Source: Undaria pinnatifida (lineage: Eukaryota; Sar; Phaeophyceae; Laminariales; Alariaceae). Taken from it: a DNA stretch of 64,000 bases. Below are positions 11,392 through 24,807 of the stretch, in pieces; positions within the stretch are counted from its first letter, which is position 1, and each line of letters opens with the position of its first letter. The notes below the pieces were generated by a model. It did no database searches. It saw only the letters and a program-made list of their open reading frames with translations, and was not told where the DNA came from. Where the stretch lies: contig JABAKD010000010.1 in NCBI GenBank assembly GCA_012845835.1, positions 9,800,311 to 9,864,310 of the forward strand. Direction: 5' to 3'. The position numbers were made by a program, and so were the translations under genes.

Positions 11392-14300
11392 GTAGGGCGG
11401 GCCAAACGTCGACCGCGAGTGCACGTTGTTGACGGAAGACTTTTCGTGTACGATGCGGAGAGCGCGGCCTCTCTGCTATCCGACCAACGCATTTGGGCAG
11501 CCCCTGTTGGCGTCAGGCACGTATGATATGTATGCACCACGTATGATGCGATACCCCTGATGCTACTGGTGATACTGCTTGGGCTGCCGTACGTCTAGAG
11601 GGACGGCCTCGCCTTCTTTGTCGCACCGTTCTCATGCGTTTGGCGGAGATGTCAACATTGTTGTACTGCCTGTATACCAGATTCTGCGTTCTAATTGTGC
11701 AACTTCTGACAATAGTGTTCGACGTAGCGCTCGAAAAACGTCAACGTACCGTGCGCACAAGATGGTGTTTCCCGATTACCCGAGAGCATGCCGGGCGAGG
11801 GCATGCCATGTGCCCTAGGGTGTACCAGGTATCATGTAGTAGGAGGCCGGTGGTTAAGAGCTTGGTTCTGAAAGGTGTATAGAATGCTAATATTCTTCTG
11901 TTGGTGAAGTCAATGGGGCGGGGCGGGCACCCTGTTTCGATGGATGCTGCTGCTGCTGCTGCTGTCCTTTGTTGTGTCTATTCTCAGTTTCTGGTGTCCT
12001 CTAAGAGTATAACGGAGAAAGGTGTCCATCCGTCCGTCCGTCCGTCCATCCGCCCATCCGCCCGTTCGGATCACGTGTGATTAAGTGCCGGAAAACCTGT
12101 AGGCGCTACAGCAGTAAATCATGCAGTATCTGGCGCTGAGCAGAGGTTGATGTAGAGCAAATATCAGAGTAAAATAATCTCTCACAGCACAGGCGTCGAA
12201 GCTGCCTGTACTGACGGTTTTGGGTCCTAGTAAACCGCCTTTCCTAATTATAGCTCTAAACCCAAACATCCTGTTGAGTCGTTCTTGCGCTACAAATATC
12301 TTGGCATGTCCTCTCAAGAACAACTTCATGCCAACTCCGTGTTCACGTCGGTAATCCATTTCGATCTTAAAACACAACAATTAGAACATGAACCATAATT
12401 GCATGAAATGTCGTCAGCAATGTAACCCCCACCGTTAACTTATATGCGAACTCCATGATACCCTTGGGGCTTGATCCTTATTTCGATCGGGGGCGGGGGG
12501 GCGTTCATTCACCGAGCAGAATCAGGCGGTTTAAAGTAAAATTTAGCGCGCCCAGGCGTTTCGTGAGATCGTCGGCCTTGTGAAAGCCCGTTTTAATGTA
12601 CTTCACATCCACTACGTTGTCCGCGACCAAGGACCTAACATGGTGAAATTTTACATCCATGTGCCTCGCGCATGACGTAATATTTTTGGTTCGACTGGTG
12701 GCTACGGCACCCAGGTTATCATCGAAAACCAACGTTGCCCTGGTTTTGCCGCTACTTCTTGTTTTGATTTTGTGCCAAAGGTTAGTTATCACAGGAGGTG
12801 TGGTGTCGACAGACACGCCTCCAACAACAGCAGTGCTCCACAATATACCAGTTCTACAGTAGATACATTAACACAATCATCTCATCTTGAATAAGTATAC
12901 CAACCTACGGGGGGTGCTCCTGTTCCTGTCAAGTACCCAACGACTCCTGGCGCAGATAAGCCCTTTCCGTCCTCTGCGTCTTCCCTATAAATTATCCCAT
13001 CATCGCGCACCTTTTAAGATAAGGAAGAGATCCTGTCGCAGACCTAAATATCATAGTGTCCTCTGTAAATATCGGTTTCTCTGTAGTGTCCTCGGTTGAC
13101 AAAATTGGGTCTTCCGCTATCTGCACGGGTCTCCCTTCAGCAGGCCATCCCGTCGGGCATGTACCTGCAATTCCGTACGTTTCTAGCATCTTCCTGGTAG
13201 TCGTTTCCTGTGTTAAAATAAATGCACCTGCGTGAACGTTTTGATGTAATCCTTTTACTGTCGCTAGTTCCACGTTTCCGCGGTCCGCCGTCTCGTCTGC
13301 TCGCAGCTCAGCTGGCTTATGTTCGATTTCACTCGGTTTTCCAACTCCAGAGCTGTCAATAATATCATTCGCCTCTGTTGCAAGTTCCTCCGCTAGCTGT
13401 TTCAAAGCGCAAAGGCTACAGGAACCCATCCTTCGCCGCCCCGAATCAGTGTCCACCGCTGTGAAGGATAATATGTAATGCGCGATTTCTCTTTCCCATT
13501 CAGTATTATACGTAGGACTATCATCCGTGGATATTCCGTTGAAATGGAAAACGCGCTGTAACCGTCGCGTAGATCAGGAGGCTTATCCATAAGATGGAGC
13601 TTCACTCCCTTCTCGTGGATCGCTTCGACCGAAAACACGCTCGCTCCTAGATTGGGAACATATAACACTTCTAGGCGGATCGGTACCGACTCACCTCGGT
13701 CATTCCGTACACGACATGCGGGAGTACCTTTTGTCCTTGCCGTGGTTCGGCAGCACGATCCTTTGATACGCACACAACAGTCGATCTTGTTGACCACATG
13801 TTGACAACGCTGAGATTCGGCGGGTACCATATGATGCGATGCTGCTGTGTCGACTATACTGGTGTCACCGTTGAGCTATTCGCTTACGATCTCCAGCATT
13901 GCAGGGAAGCCGGGAGCGCTCTCTGTACATCCCTGCACAGCCGCCTGTGGTTTGCATGCAGCAGCAGCGAGCTCATTCTGCTTCGCTACCTCAGGTGCCT
14001 TCTGCACCGGCACGTGGCCGGAAGCTAGGCGACCATTCTTGCCGTCATCAACCACACAAAAACTCTCTATGTCGGTATTTCCCATAGTGGTCTGGACCTG
14101 GGTGCACCACGCATAAAAATATTAATAGTTTACCTGTCGGAACTGACCTGTGCAGCGTTAGCGTGCTGCGTGTTGTCACTTTGATGGTGCGATAGGCGAA
14201 GGGGACAGTCATGCCAGCTGTGCTCAGTTGAGTCGCGGCAGTAATTGCATCGACCATATGACGATTATTTCTCTCATTTCGATTACGCTCTCGTTCTCTT

Positions 14301-17300
14301 CGGTCTGCGTGGTTGCCGTGCTCACGTTCGCGTGCACCCTCCGGTCGACTTGAATTGCTATCCTCAGACAAGTTCCCGTTGAGTTCGTCGACGTGCAACC
14401 GACGGTGTTGTTGTTTCCTCTCGCTGGGCTGTTGGTATTACTCGTACCTTTTCCGTGATGTTTTATTCCTTCTCAATCGTTGTATCTACGTGAGGGATTG
14501 CGATATCCCTCGTACGCTACCGTATTCAGCGCCCGCTCGCGACTGCCGGCATCGTACTCGTCTCGTCCCGCACTTTCTTCTTTAGCGGTAATTTCGTTGC
14601 GAATTTTGCATAACATGGTATGGCGTTGCACGAGCTGCTATGTCTTCAAAGTTGGAGGCGGTGCCATCACGCTGACTGTCACAAAGCGTCACTTTATTCA
14701 ACAATCGTATTTTCGTCAGGGAATGCCCTGAACAATGCGTGAGTCTTGCGGGCTGAAACTACGACGTCACCTAGTGCTCTCAGCTCGACGCATATGCGGC
14801 GTAATTGTTGGATTGCTCTCGCAGGGTGATATTTGCCAGCCGCAGTGGGGTTGGCCAGCTGATCGTGCAACTCTTGCATCCTCGACTCACCATAGAGCCG
14901 ATTTTTTTCCTCAAGTGCCATCACAGCACCACAACCATCGCCAAACTCCGCTGTGCCTACCGAAGCCGTACGCCAGTACAACTTACGCGGCGACGCTATC
15001 ATATCCATTTCGGCAATGCGCTGTCGCAAGAAGCATTCGGGTAAACAGTTTTCCGTTCTGTTCTCAACGAAGCGGCGAATCTCCTTTGCGAACTGAACCC
15101 GCTGCACCTGATTGGCATCCTCCTCTGGTGCTGCTGAGACGGTCTCTAGGCCTGGAATTACTTGCCAAGGCCGTCCTCGTACATCAGCAAACGCTGTAAT
15201 GTAACCCAACCATGGTACTGATTGGGTCCCTCGTTGAATGGGGAGTACCCTTTTCGGAAAGGGGAGGACATGGTTGGCTCTGAATCAACACTACCACGTT
15301 GGCTCATAACCTGTCGAGAAACCTGTCGGCGTGCAGCAGTGGACAATGCCGTAGCTGGCGCCGAGCAGAGGTTGGGGTAGAGCAAAAACAGAGTGAGTTA
15401 GTCTCTCACAGCACAGGCGTCGAAGCTGCCTGTACTGACGGTTTCGTATCCTAGTAAACCGCCTTTCCATGTAGTACAAAACCCAAGTATCCCGTTGTGT
15501 CGTTCTTGCATTACAAATATCCTTATAAATGCGTACTGATATGATCGGTGCCAATATATTGTCAAGCGAATACCAGGTAAGCAATAAGCTGAATGCCTGC
15601 TATGCACATATCGATTGAAAGGACTTGAATCGACAGCGAGTTTTTATTCTCGAGTCGAACGCTTTTTGGTCACCTCCTTACCCCTTCTTTGATTCCCGAA
15701 CTCAAAAATCCCCACCCACGCGCAGGCGCGCCCGCAACAAGTCTCCCGAGCACAATCTCCCTTGCGTACTGTCTCGAGAGCAGGCGACCATGGTGCTGCG
15801 CAAGGGCCTCGCCGACGCATACCTCTTGGGCCTCCCGTGCGATATATCCTTAGGCGACGACGAAGAAAGAGGTCGGGCGAGCCCTGAGGAGCTGGCGGTG
15901 GCGCGAAGTGGTGGGGACGCTACAGCTAGTGGTGCTACAGCTGGTGCTACAGCTGGTTCTACTGCTGGCAGCACCACCGCTACTATCGCTACTGTGGGTA
16001 TTGAATTTCGTCAATGAAGGAACATGATGGTAATGCACAACACTCGTGATGATGGTGGTATTGAAGACAGTGACATTTGGAATAGGAGAATTAGTGGTGG
16101 TATTAGTGATAGCAGTAGTAATAGCAGCAGTATTAGTGGCACTGTAGTGGTGGTAGCAGTAGCAGTAAATTGAAGGCGGAGTGTGCGGTTCGACTGCGCG
16201 ACGCAATATAATGCACTCTGGGACTCTTTTCGTAGCAACATCCGATGCACGGGTTTCTCGCCAGACGTACCGGTAGATTATTGTACTCACGAGTAAACGT
16301 GTCGCCCCCGTCCCCAGGGCGCACGTGGGAGGGTGGGTAACCGCAAAAATAATGCCCCCGCCCACGCGCGCGCTTGCGTGTTTTGGAGGTTGCCGCAGCC
16401 GGCATTTTTTGCCCACCACGCGATTGCATGCCATGAGACTACACTATATTTTGAAAAACATCTTCTAAACACGTCAGCTGTGAGTTCGATAAATTTAGGG
16501 TCGATAGTCATCTTTGCAAGCTGCGTGGTATATCTAGTTTTGCGAATACAATGGAGGATTTAAATTGACACACGACGTGCATGAAAATTTGAGGAAGTAA
16601 GCGTGGTGAGCTTGAGCTTATTTTTTTTTAATAACCTATCACTAAGTACCACATCAACACACAGCAGTAATCTATCTACAGTAGCCTTTGCACTTTGTCA
16701 TGTACGGCTAGGCATTAGCTTGCTCACTTTTTAATCCCTCGTATCAAGTACCAGGTCTCATGTACTACGAGTACAGTAGTAGCAATAGTATCGGCAAAAA
16801 ATATGGCATAATGTACCGCTGTTGTAGATATGGTTTGGTGTTTTTGTATTGAAGTAGTTTCCCACTGTCTGTTAAACCACAATATTAACTTCATGCCTAC
16901 GTGCGTGTTCTACATCTAGAGCTAGTTTCCCACTTTGTCTGTTGAACCACAATGATAACCTCATGCCTGCGTGCGTGTTCTACAGCAGTACTTTTTACTA
17001 AACTACCGGTAATATTTAATCTTCACGTGAGCGAAAGAGCAAAAGACGGTGCAATGATTTTACGGTAAAGCATAGAAGTAGCGAACAGCAGCACAAAAGA
17101 GTATGAATCTTTCAACTAGTACCACAAGGGCTACACCATGTTTCTCGTCGCGTGCTTGCTGCTCGGGGATAGTCGTATTTGTTCGAGTTTTGGAGATGGT
17201 CCGCGGACATTGGCTGCTGGACGCGACTGTGGGCGAAGGAGGCCGCGGGGGGTCCGCCCCGTCGTGATCCTACTTCTTTCGCCACAGCGGACGTCGACTG

Positions 17301-18608
17301 AGAATCAGCGGTGCCCGTACCTTCTCGACTTCCCGCGTTCTGTCTCACAGCTGCTCCTCAATTCTTTTTTTGTGTCCTTGCGTGTTTGTTTTTGTCGTGG
17401 CGATCACAGCCATCTGGCACACTCATCTCGGCGGAGGCTGCTGGTGCGGCGGAGGGGCCCACCCGCGCGCGGTTGCAGTGGAAGCACCCAGACACGGCGG
17501 CGGATAAGAAATCGATGGCCGTGTTCGAAGACTTATGGGTGAGAGGGTACTGCGTCGCGAGCGGCAGCAATTACGGCGCGGACTACGTCGTCTACGACGG
17601 TGAGCGATAAGTCTGCAGAGACTGGCTTATTTGAACTGCACTGACCGCGGCTCTACTCTCCGTGAAATGAAAGTTATTGATACTGACGTATATATTTTTT
17701 TAGAATTCCCTGCGGCTCGTGGTTTTCCGTAGGGACCTTTCTACTCCGACCGTATTGCGCATGTTTTGGGGGAGCTCATGCTGTTGGTGACTTGACTAAT
17801 GGAGGGCGGTGCGTGGTTTTTTGTTCCCGACGTTCCGTCCATGTTAAGTGGTGCGGGTCGGAAGCTTGCGGGAATCGTCTTTACGCGGAAAGCGCACTTC
17901 TGCCGACGCGAACGCCTTGTGCCGCGTCGGTTGTGGTCAGCAGTCATCGACAACCTGGGCATCACGTCAAATTTCAATCCGCTGCGGCGAGAAACTTTCA
18001 CGTAGTTGTTATTTTTATCCTTGGCTCCAAAAATTATTTTGATTTTTGGTACTCTTTCCTGCCCTTGCGAGCCGTTTGTACCGCGTCGGTTGCGTTCAGC
18101 AGCTCTCGGCAACCTCGACATCATGTCAGATTTCGATCCGTTGAGGGGAGAAGTCTCCAAGGTTAGTTCTATCCGTTGCCCAAACAAAAGTGTGTTTCTA
18201 GTTTTACTCATCGGCTTGAATCAAATGTTTGTGCTCTTCCATTTTCCGGATGGTGAAATCGCGTGCGTCCGACCTCCAGGACCCCCAACTGAGAATCACT
18301 CGGTGGCCTCCGTCGTCGTGGGCAGAGGGTCGAACGATGAGCTTTCTCCGGTAGAGGTCTCCGGATTTTCTCGGGTGCAGCAGGCCGTGGCAAAGGCCGC
18401 CGTTATCGCAGTGCCTCCCTTTCAGCCGATAGTACCGGCGGCGGTAGCAGTGGCGACAGCGACGGCGGCAGCGGTGGGATCGGCGTCGCCGGGTGAAGGG
18501 AGTCCCACCGCTGTTGAAGATGAAGGAAGCGCTTCTCGAAGCGCTGGGCGAGGGGACGGCGTGCGCTATGTCACGCTACACTTTCATTCCGTGAGCAGCA
18601 GAGCGTGA
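11392..18608 (+). CDS. TSEN34: tRNA-splicing endonuclease subunit Sen34
   Basis: Nuclear subunit of the complex that cuts introns out of pre-tRNAs. Exons seen: 11392-11516, from 15726 to about 15897, about 17410-17599, and 18280-18608 (stop). Exon 1 carries the N-terminal VDGRLFVYDAESAASLL pattern. Exon 2 carries NKSPEHNLPCVLSREQA, aligning with the Sen34 N-domain. Exon 3 has the signature VFEDLWVRGYCVASGSNYG. The catalytic set looks intact: Tyr in DYVVYDG, His in TENHSVAS, Lys in VAKAAVIA. The end, GDGVRYVTLHFHSVSS, matches the family C-terminus after an Ala/Gly-rich insertion. The 17599/18280 junction fits by phase. The 11516/15726 join needs a GC donor (AG|GCACGT). The start codon, the exon 2 end and possibly a middle exon remain unplaced. 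The first visible intron holds a copia element. Confidence 0.78.
12086..15625 (-). mobile_element. Degenerate, internally deleted Ty1/copia LTR retrotransposon
   Basis: Diverged long terminal repeats at about 12086-12420 and 15312-15625 share a long stretch around CTCACAGCACAGGCGTCGAA. Reading the minus strand: a primer-site-like GGTTATGAGCC (15311-15301), a Gag region (about 15200-14100), an aspartic protease start DTAASHHMVPAE (about 13840), a VLYVPNLGASVFSVE segment (about 13640), an RT C-terminal piece (about 13250-13000, ILTQETTTRKMLETYG) and RNase H (12843-12505, ending with HKADDLTKRLG). Integrase and most of the reverse transcriptase are missing and frames are broken, so it cannot be autonomous. 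It lies antisense in a Sen34 intron. Confidence 0.85.
16854..16990. repeat. Tandem duplication of about 69 bp
   Basis: Two adjacent copies share AGTTTCCCACT(TT)GTCTGTT, then AACCACAAT, then TGCGTGCGTGTTCTACA with few differences. Intron of the Sen34 gene. Confidence 0.75.
17917..18160. repeat. Diverged tandem duplication of about 150 bp
   Basis: CCGCGTCGGTTG, then GTCAGCAG, then the CAACCT and ATCACGTCAAATTTCAATCCG segments recur about 150 bases downstream in similar order. It occupies the intron between the last two Sen34 exons; the open frames across it are not conserved. Confidence 0.55.
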
Positions 18609-21600
18609 GGCCCGGTGTGCTGCTCTGGATCGCGCTTCGAGCTTTTGCAAAGTTGTGCGCTAGTTATGTTTTTTACTTACAACTTTTTAGTAATAATTTT
18701 GTAGAAGTAGGTTGTGTCGAGGAGTTGGGGCGGGAAGAATGAATGGTCGTGAGAGATCCCTTGATGTATGTAATGTAATTAAATGCGGTTTTTCTTTCTT
18801 TGACATCCGCGGTTAGACAGTTGTCGCCAGCCGCGTTCTGTACTTGTGTTTGGATGGCCGAGTTATTACGCAACTTATGCGGATGTAGTGCGTTGTAACA
18901 CTGCCATCTCCACTGGATTTTAGACGGAACGTGAGCACAACAAAGCAGTAGACGGGGAATTTCAATTGGTTGTTGTGGAGTGTGTATTCTGAGGCTCTAC
19001 GCTGCAGTGTACTACCCACAACAGCTCTGTCTGGTTGTTGTCTGTGGTTTGCTCGCCACGGATGACGGCGTGCTCTACTCGCCACAAATAGAAACATGTT
19101 CTGCGGTTACCGCAGTAGTTGCGCCCACGGGCCCTGGAGGCCACGTAGGTGCATATGCGCGTAGGTCCGTGCGTAGGTCTTTAGTTGTCGGACCAATGCT
19201 CCCCATAGGCGCCCCGTGGCCGCTGCATTTTGTTGACCGCAAATTCGAGTGAACCCAAACATTGGGATCCGCCGGTAACCGTTTGATAGGTAGGCGCTTC
19301 CACCGACTCTCCGAATGAAAACGCCCCCCCCATATCACACGGCACGTGAAAACATGCGCCGGCGAAAGCCGCACAATTCGTCTCCTTGCACTTGTCATAA
19401 ATGCGACTTACAGGAGGATTGGTTACGGCGTCGTGGGCAACTGAGAGTGTTGCCCTTTGTTGTATAAGGTGGATGAGAAAGATACTAGGCACGAAAGAGG
19501 TGTCGCTGTCGGTTTGAACGTGCTATCAATTTGTAGCAGCTAGGGCCTTTTGTTTTCTTGTTCTCCATCTGTCTTCTCGGGCTACGTCCGGTGGCTTGTG
19601 CAACCTTGGCGATGGGCGGGGCTCCCGCCGGCAGATCATCTGCCACGCTGCCAGCGATGATACGTCGTGTAGGGCAGTGCAATCCTGGCGGCTAAAACTT
19701 ATGCTGGAGTCGTCGACCACCCGCTTGTTAAAAATACATACTATAGTTTTTCCATGTACTTTTTCGAACGCACACTGGTGAGGGTCCTTCCAACGCACAC
19801 TGTGTCGGGCCCGGGGGGGGGGGTTCGGGGGGGGGCGCGTCGCCCCCCCCCGACACTGCTACTAGCATCCAAGCACCGTTCGGCTGCCCTGCCAACCCAG
19901 TGCTGGTGGTGCATTTTGGGACACACACACGAACACCAACACACTCTACACTGCTAGTAGTAGCATACAAGCACCCTTCGGCTGGCCTGCCAACCCAGCG
20001 CTGGTGGTGCATGCGCTTGAACGTTTGCGCCTCTGCTGTTCGATCCTGCTACATCACGATGCGGGACAACAAAAAAAAAACAACACAACACACAAACATT
20101 TCACTTCGCGCAGCGAGTCACCAGTCATGTGTGACAAAAAACTTCTCCTCTTTACACCAAAAAGCACTTGACGAAACATGTATTGTTGAAGGCCAAGGTC
20201 GCGTGCAGAGCTCATAAGCTCTCCTGCATCCGCCAAATCGGCACTACATATCTTGCACCGAACCAATCGACCCCTCACGAGCCCACTACAGTACCTTGCA
20301 CATAGAGGACTTCTTATATTTCACTACCATCACATACATAATGTCAGTGAACGCTCCTCACTGGAGGTCCACCACCGCGACCGTCGTTGGCAAATGTTGC
20401 GACCCCTCTGGTTCCGCTCTTGCAGCCTGTCGGTGGAGAGTTTGGTGCGCCCCATGGGTAGACATGATGATGCTGGCGAGTGTCTTTGGTAACGCCGAGG
20501 TCGGGAGGTGGGCGGAGTCACGACACAACACAACCTTCTCCAAAGAAAGAAAACGACAACCTTCCAGATGGGTATCCCGACGGTTCCCGACTCCTAAGGT
20601 ACACAACAGAAATACTATCCTTGTCACTGCCTACTGTTATGGACTACAGCAGTAGCTTTGGATGTAACCCGTCTGGCCATCCATATGGCATGCAGAGGAG
20701 GACGTAATAAATAAATGAATACAAACTCAGGCACCACGGGTACAGGTTTTCTACCACTACCACCATCACCACAATATTTTATAAAAATTAAAATACACTC
20801 CAGCTGTGAGATCGAAGATTTCGTCGAAACTCATCTTTGCAAGCTGTGTGTGATACTCCGATCGCGCGTATTACGAGTTGTGTGTCCTCATTAAGGATAT
20901 AGGTCGGCGACTCCCCTTACAACTACAGTGTAGCTATCAGGGTCAACAGGATGATTTTAGTCAGTCTGTGCGCGGAAACTATAAAACCCGTTTCTGAGGG
21001 GGACAAAATCTGACAGCTGTGAAGGGAAATGTAACCTTTGATCAAGTGAATCTTGTAAGTCGAATAACCGGTGAGGTTATTTGTGACGGCACGGCACGAA
21101 AGCAAACGTTAAACATCTTACCAGGTAAAACAATGCTCAAAACTCGTAAGTTGGTTTTCGGTTAACGTGTGACTCGACGAGGAGTGAACACACGATTATC
21201 CTGGCCCCTCCCGCAAATGGCATTCCCTATCCGCCCAAGACGAAACAAGCAGTGGCGGTAAAAAATGGCAGCCTCGCGGGCTCCGCCTACGGCCTTAGCC
21301 CCAGTTCATCCCCCAACCGCTAAAGCCCGAGGCAAGTCTTAGAGGAGAAGCTTCTGCAAGACTTGGAGATAGCCCGTTTTGGCGGCTCCCCGTCTGCCCG
21401 AGCGTGCTTAACGACCCTTATGCTCGCATCGATTGACCCAGTCATCGCCTCGCAAGCTCTTTCAAGGTCCTGTCAATTTTGGAAGGTTGTCTCCCTTGGC
21501 TCGGTTTAACTTACAAGGAGAAAATATGCCAAAGTCCAAAGTCCCACACCACACTTAAGGACGACGGAAGCACCAAGATACTTCGCCTTGCTGTTCGCTC

Positions 21601-21843
21601 CACCAACCCCTCACTGGAATGCGCCTGGTATGCGCGCGATCTTTCTAGCCGCTTCGCGATCCTTCATGACACTGATCTGACCGTTGCTTGCCACCCTTGA
21701 CACCCGTGTAAACAAAGCCTTCCATATATTATGCACTCCATTTTCTGCTTGCAACTTCACAACGCACGGAAGACAGCAGACAGCGGACGCTCTACCTACG
21801 CGCACCACATTTTGCGCTGCCGACAGTCAACCAGCTCCCGATC
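18609..21843. other. Gap between the Sen34 and LEG1-like genes
   Basis: Presumably Sen34 3' UTR, then the LEG1-like promoter and 5' UTR. Contains a tandem duplication at 19850-20015 (CCAACCCAGTGCTGGTGGTGCAT and a close copy), a G/C-run palindromic region near 19806-19852, and a block near 20800-20860 shared with 16460 and 34900. The short frames at 19181-19492 and 21310-21510 look somewhat protein-like but were not identified. Confidence 0.45.
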
Positions 21844-24751
21844 ATGGGACGAAAGCGCCCACGTCCGCCATTCACGGCTCAGCTGTTGGTGGTGACGACG
21901 TTCGCAATCCCACCCCTGTTGCCGAGAGCTTTTTTACCATCTGCGGCGCCGTTGCATTGTGGCTCAGCTATCCACAGCAGCACCCGCACTGCCTCACATC
22001 TCAACAGCAGCAGCAAGCTCTCGCGACGACCGGGTACGACTGCTGTACAGCCTCTGCGAGCTGTGCCCCATCGCCGACGAAACAGCCGCCGCGGTTGGGA
22101 AGAGAAAGAAGAAGAAGGTGATCCGAACGACCCGCTTCCTCGCACCATGGAAGAGCTCTACCGGCGGATGCAAAGCGCTCCGCCAACCGACCAGCGCCCC
22201 AGCGAGGACGACGCTATCGCCATCACTCCCGACGACGAAGATACCATCGCCGAGGTCTTCGACAAACTCATCGCGCCCATGGGCGACGACAGCTGGTGGG
22301 AAGAGAACCAGGAAGAATGGGACAGGATCGCCAGCGACCCTGCGGCGTCTTTCACGAGCGTGGACCAGTCGGGCAAGTCGTCAACGGGGTTCTCGTGGGG
22401 GCTGCAGGGGCGGTTCGGGGAGAGCGCTCCAGACTGGCAGCCCTCTGACGAGGAAGCGGCGCCGTTCAGCCTCAGCGCGTACAAGGCAGGCACGATGCTG
22501 GGGAGCGGGCGGGCGAAGGAAAGGGCTGCTGGAACCAGCTCTACCAGCTCCCGCACCGGGGCCGGTGGCAGCGGCGCCTGGGCGGGTGGGTTGGAGGGGA
22601 CGCCGTTCGCCGAGTACTGGGACTCCCTGCCCGACATAGGGGTCACCAAGCGCGTGTACGCGTTCAACGCGGTCGACCGTATGGCGGCCCTCAAGTTCCT
22701 CATGAACTGCACGTGCAACGGAATACACGGCTCCCCGGAGGAACACCAGGTATGGCGATGGGAGGGGTAGGCAGAGGATTAGAAGTGGTGACGCGGTGTG
22801 TTGCCTCAGGTTGGCTTTGCTCGAGATAGGTTTATTCTATCCAGCGACGAATTGCGTGTGCCAGTACTCCCAGAATGATCCTGCTCTTCATAGGACCAAG
22901 AGCTTTGTCTTTTCCACCGGGATTGCAAGGATGTACTGGTGATGGATAGGCCCAGATCGTCATTAGAAAAAATCGAAATTTCTCGTTGGTGAGGTTTCAC
23001 AATGCTACGGTTCGGTACAATGCTGGTGCTGTTGTGCAGTTGCCTCCTGTGGTCTGTGGGTTAAGAGCTGCTGTGTTCTTTGAAGCCTGCAGGCTGTGTC
23101 ATCTCGCTGTGCGGCCGTATTGGCTGTACTCACCCTTTGCATGATACGTAGATCTCGGGAACATGTCGTTGAGAGTTGAGAGACCCTGACGTCTGGGTAT
23201 GTACTACGCCGCTTCCGAGGGGCACGCGCGTCGGACGTGCGCCCCAGGGCACCTTGCGGTACCGTGAACGGCTGTCTTTCGGTCTTCGCCCCTTCATGCT
23301 GTGACAACTTTTTTGGTGAGATCGCTTCAATAGTACATATCTGTGCGTGTCCACGTCCTGAGCGTTTCACTTGGTCATGCTCGTTCGGCTGTGTGTGACC
23401 TGTCAGCACCTGAAGGGAGAATCCAACACGCTCACCTTAACCACAGTACCCCTCACGTCACCTCCACCGCTGTGCATCACCATGTGGACAGTCTTCCAAA
23501 TGTTCAACTTGCAGCGACCTCATGTCGCCCACCACCAACGTGCTCTTACCAACTGGGGCGGAGGCTTAAAGCCAAACATAAGCGTAGGAGACACGTATGT
23601 AGAGTATCGCACTATTATCGCAACCAATATGTATCTTCCCTTGACACCCAAAACGCCAAGCGCCAAAAAAGAAGCCCCACGAGTTCCCGCTCGGTATTAT
23701 CACTGTCGTTGTCCGAACGAAGGCACTCAAAGGTGGACGAGGTGCCCTGAGCACGGATGTCGGCCAGGAAACAAGGAAAGAGCACCGGCACTTTGGATCA
23801 TATATTGCACTGACAACATGTTCATATCAATACGGTAGTATGGGTACGTCATGCTGAAGCAGCTTCCTGTTATACACATGACGGCTACACCCCGGTGAAG
23901 CATTATAAGTTGCACTTGCAATTTCTGTACCTCAACCCCTTTTTAACTGCAACCGCGTTTTGGTGACAATCTGCTTGGAAATACTATTAATAGGGAAGGG
24001 ACTGAAATACTTTGAGACGTAAAAAAGTCCCAAAAAATGTCAGCGGTCGTTAGCTGGGGGAAGTAAATCTTAAAAAAATTAACCAATCAGCGCTGGGGAA
24101 AGAATGGACGCGCCACCAAGAAAAGCTATTTATGTGCGGTATCACATATAAGGGTATTGTACAGGAGCTGCAGCGTCTCGCTCAAAAAGGGCGCAGCAGC
24201 GCACGCAAAATACGTGAATCTGGTGTCGTTCTCGCCCGGAACACCACGACGAGTGCGTGAGCAGCAGCGAACAACGAGCGCATGAGCGTGAGGGGGATTC
24301 ACTGGTGGACCCTCGGCCTCGATGGCTGACAGCCCGCAAGTGCAGCCCCTACCGGGCCTGGTTGAAGGTGGATTTGCTGATCTTGGTGCGGCTGCTGCTG
24401 CTGCTGACCCGGCTGCTGCTGCTCATCCTGCTGCTGCAGTACAAGATGTTCCCATCCACAGCCATCGCCTCGGCTGCGTGTTGCACATCCTGCACATCTC
24501 CGTGACTGCGGGATTGACAACTCCTTGTTTCATGGGCCCTCTCGGCGTAGGCAGTTGGCATGAGTGGAAGGAGGACCACTTGGTGGCGCTTATGGGGTCT
24601 GTGTGGACACGTGTATCATACTCGTATCATACTCGTATCATACCAGGTGTCAATGAGCCTTGCTACATATCCTACTAATACGGCCTGCTGCTGCTGCGGC
24701 AACTGCGGCCGCTGAAGCGCGAAGGTTGTTCGTTATCCGTATGTTTCCGCC

Positions 24752-24807
<56 letters not shown>

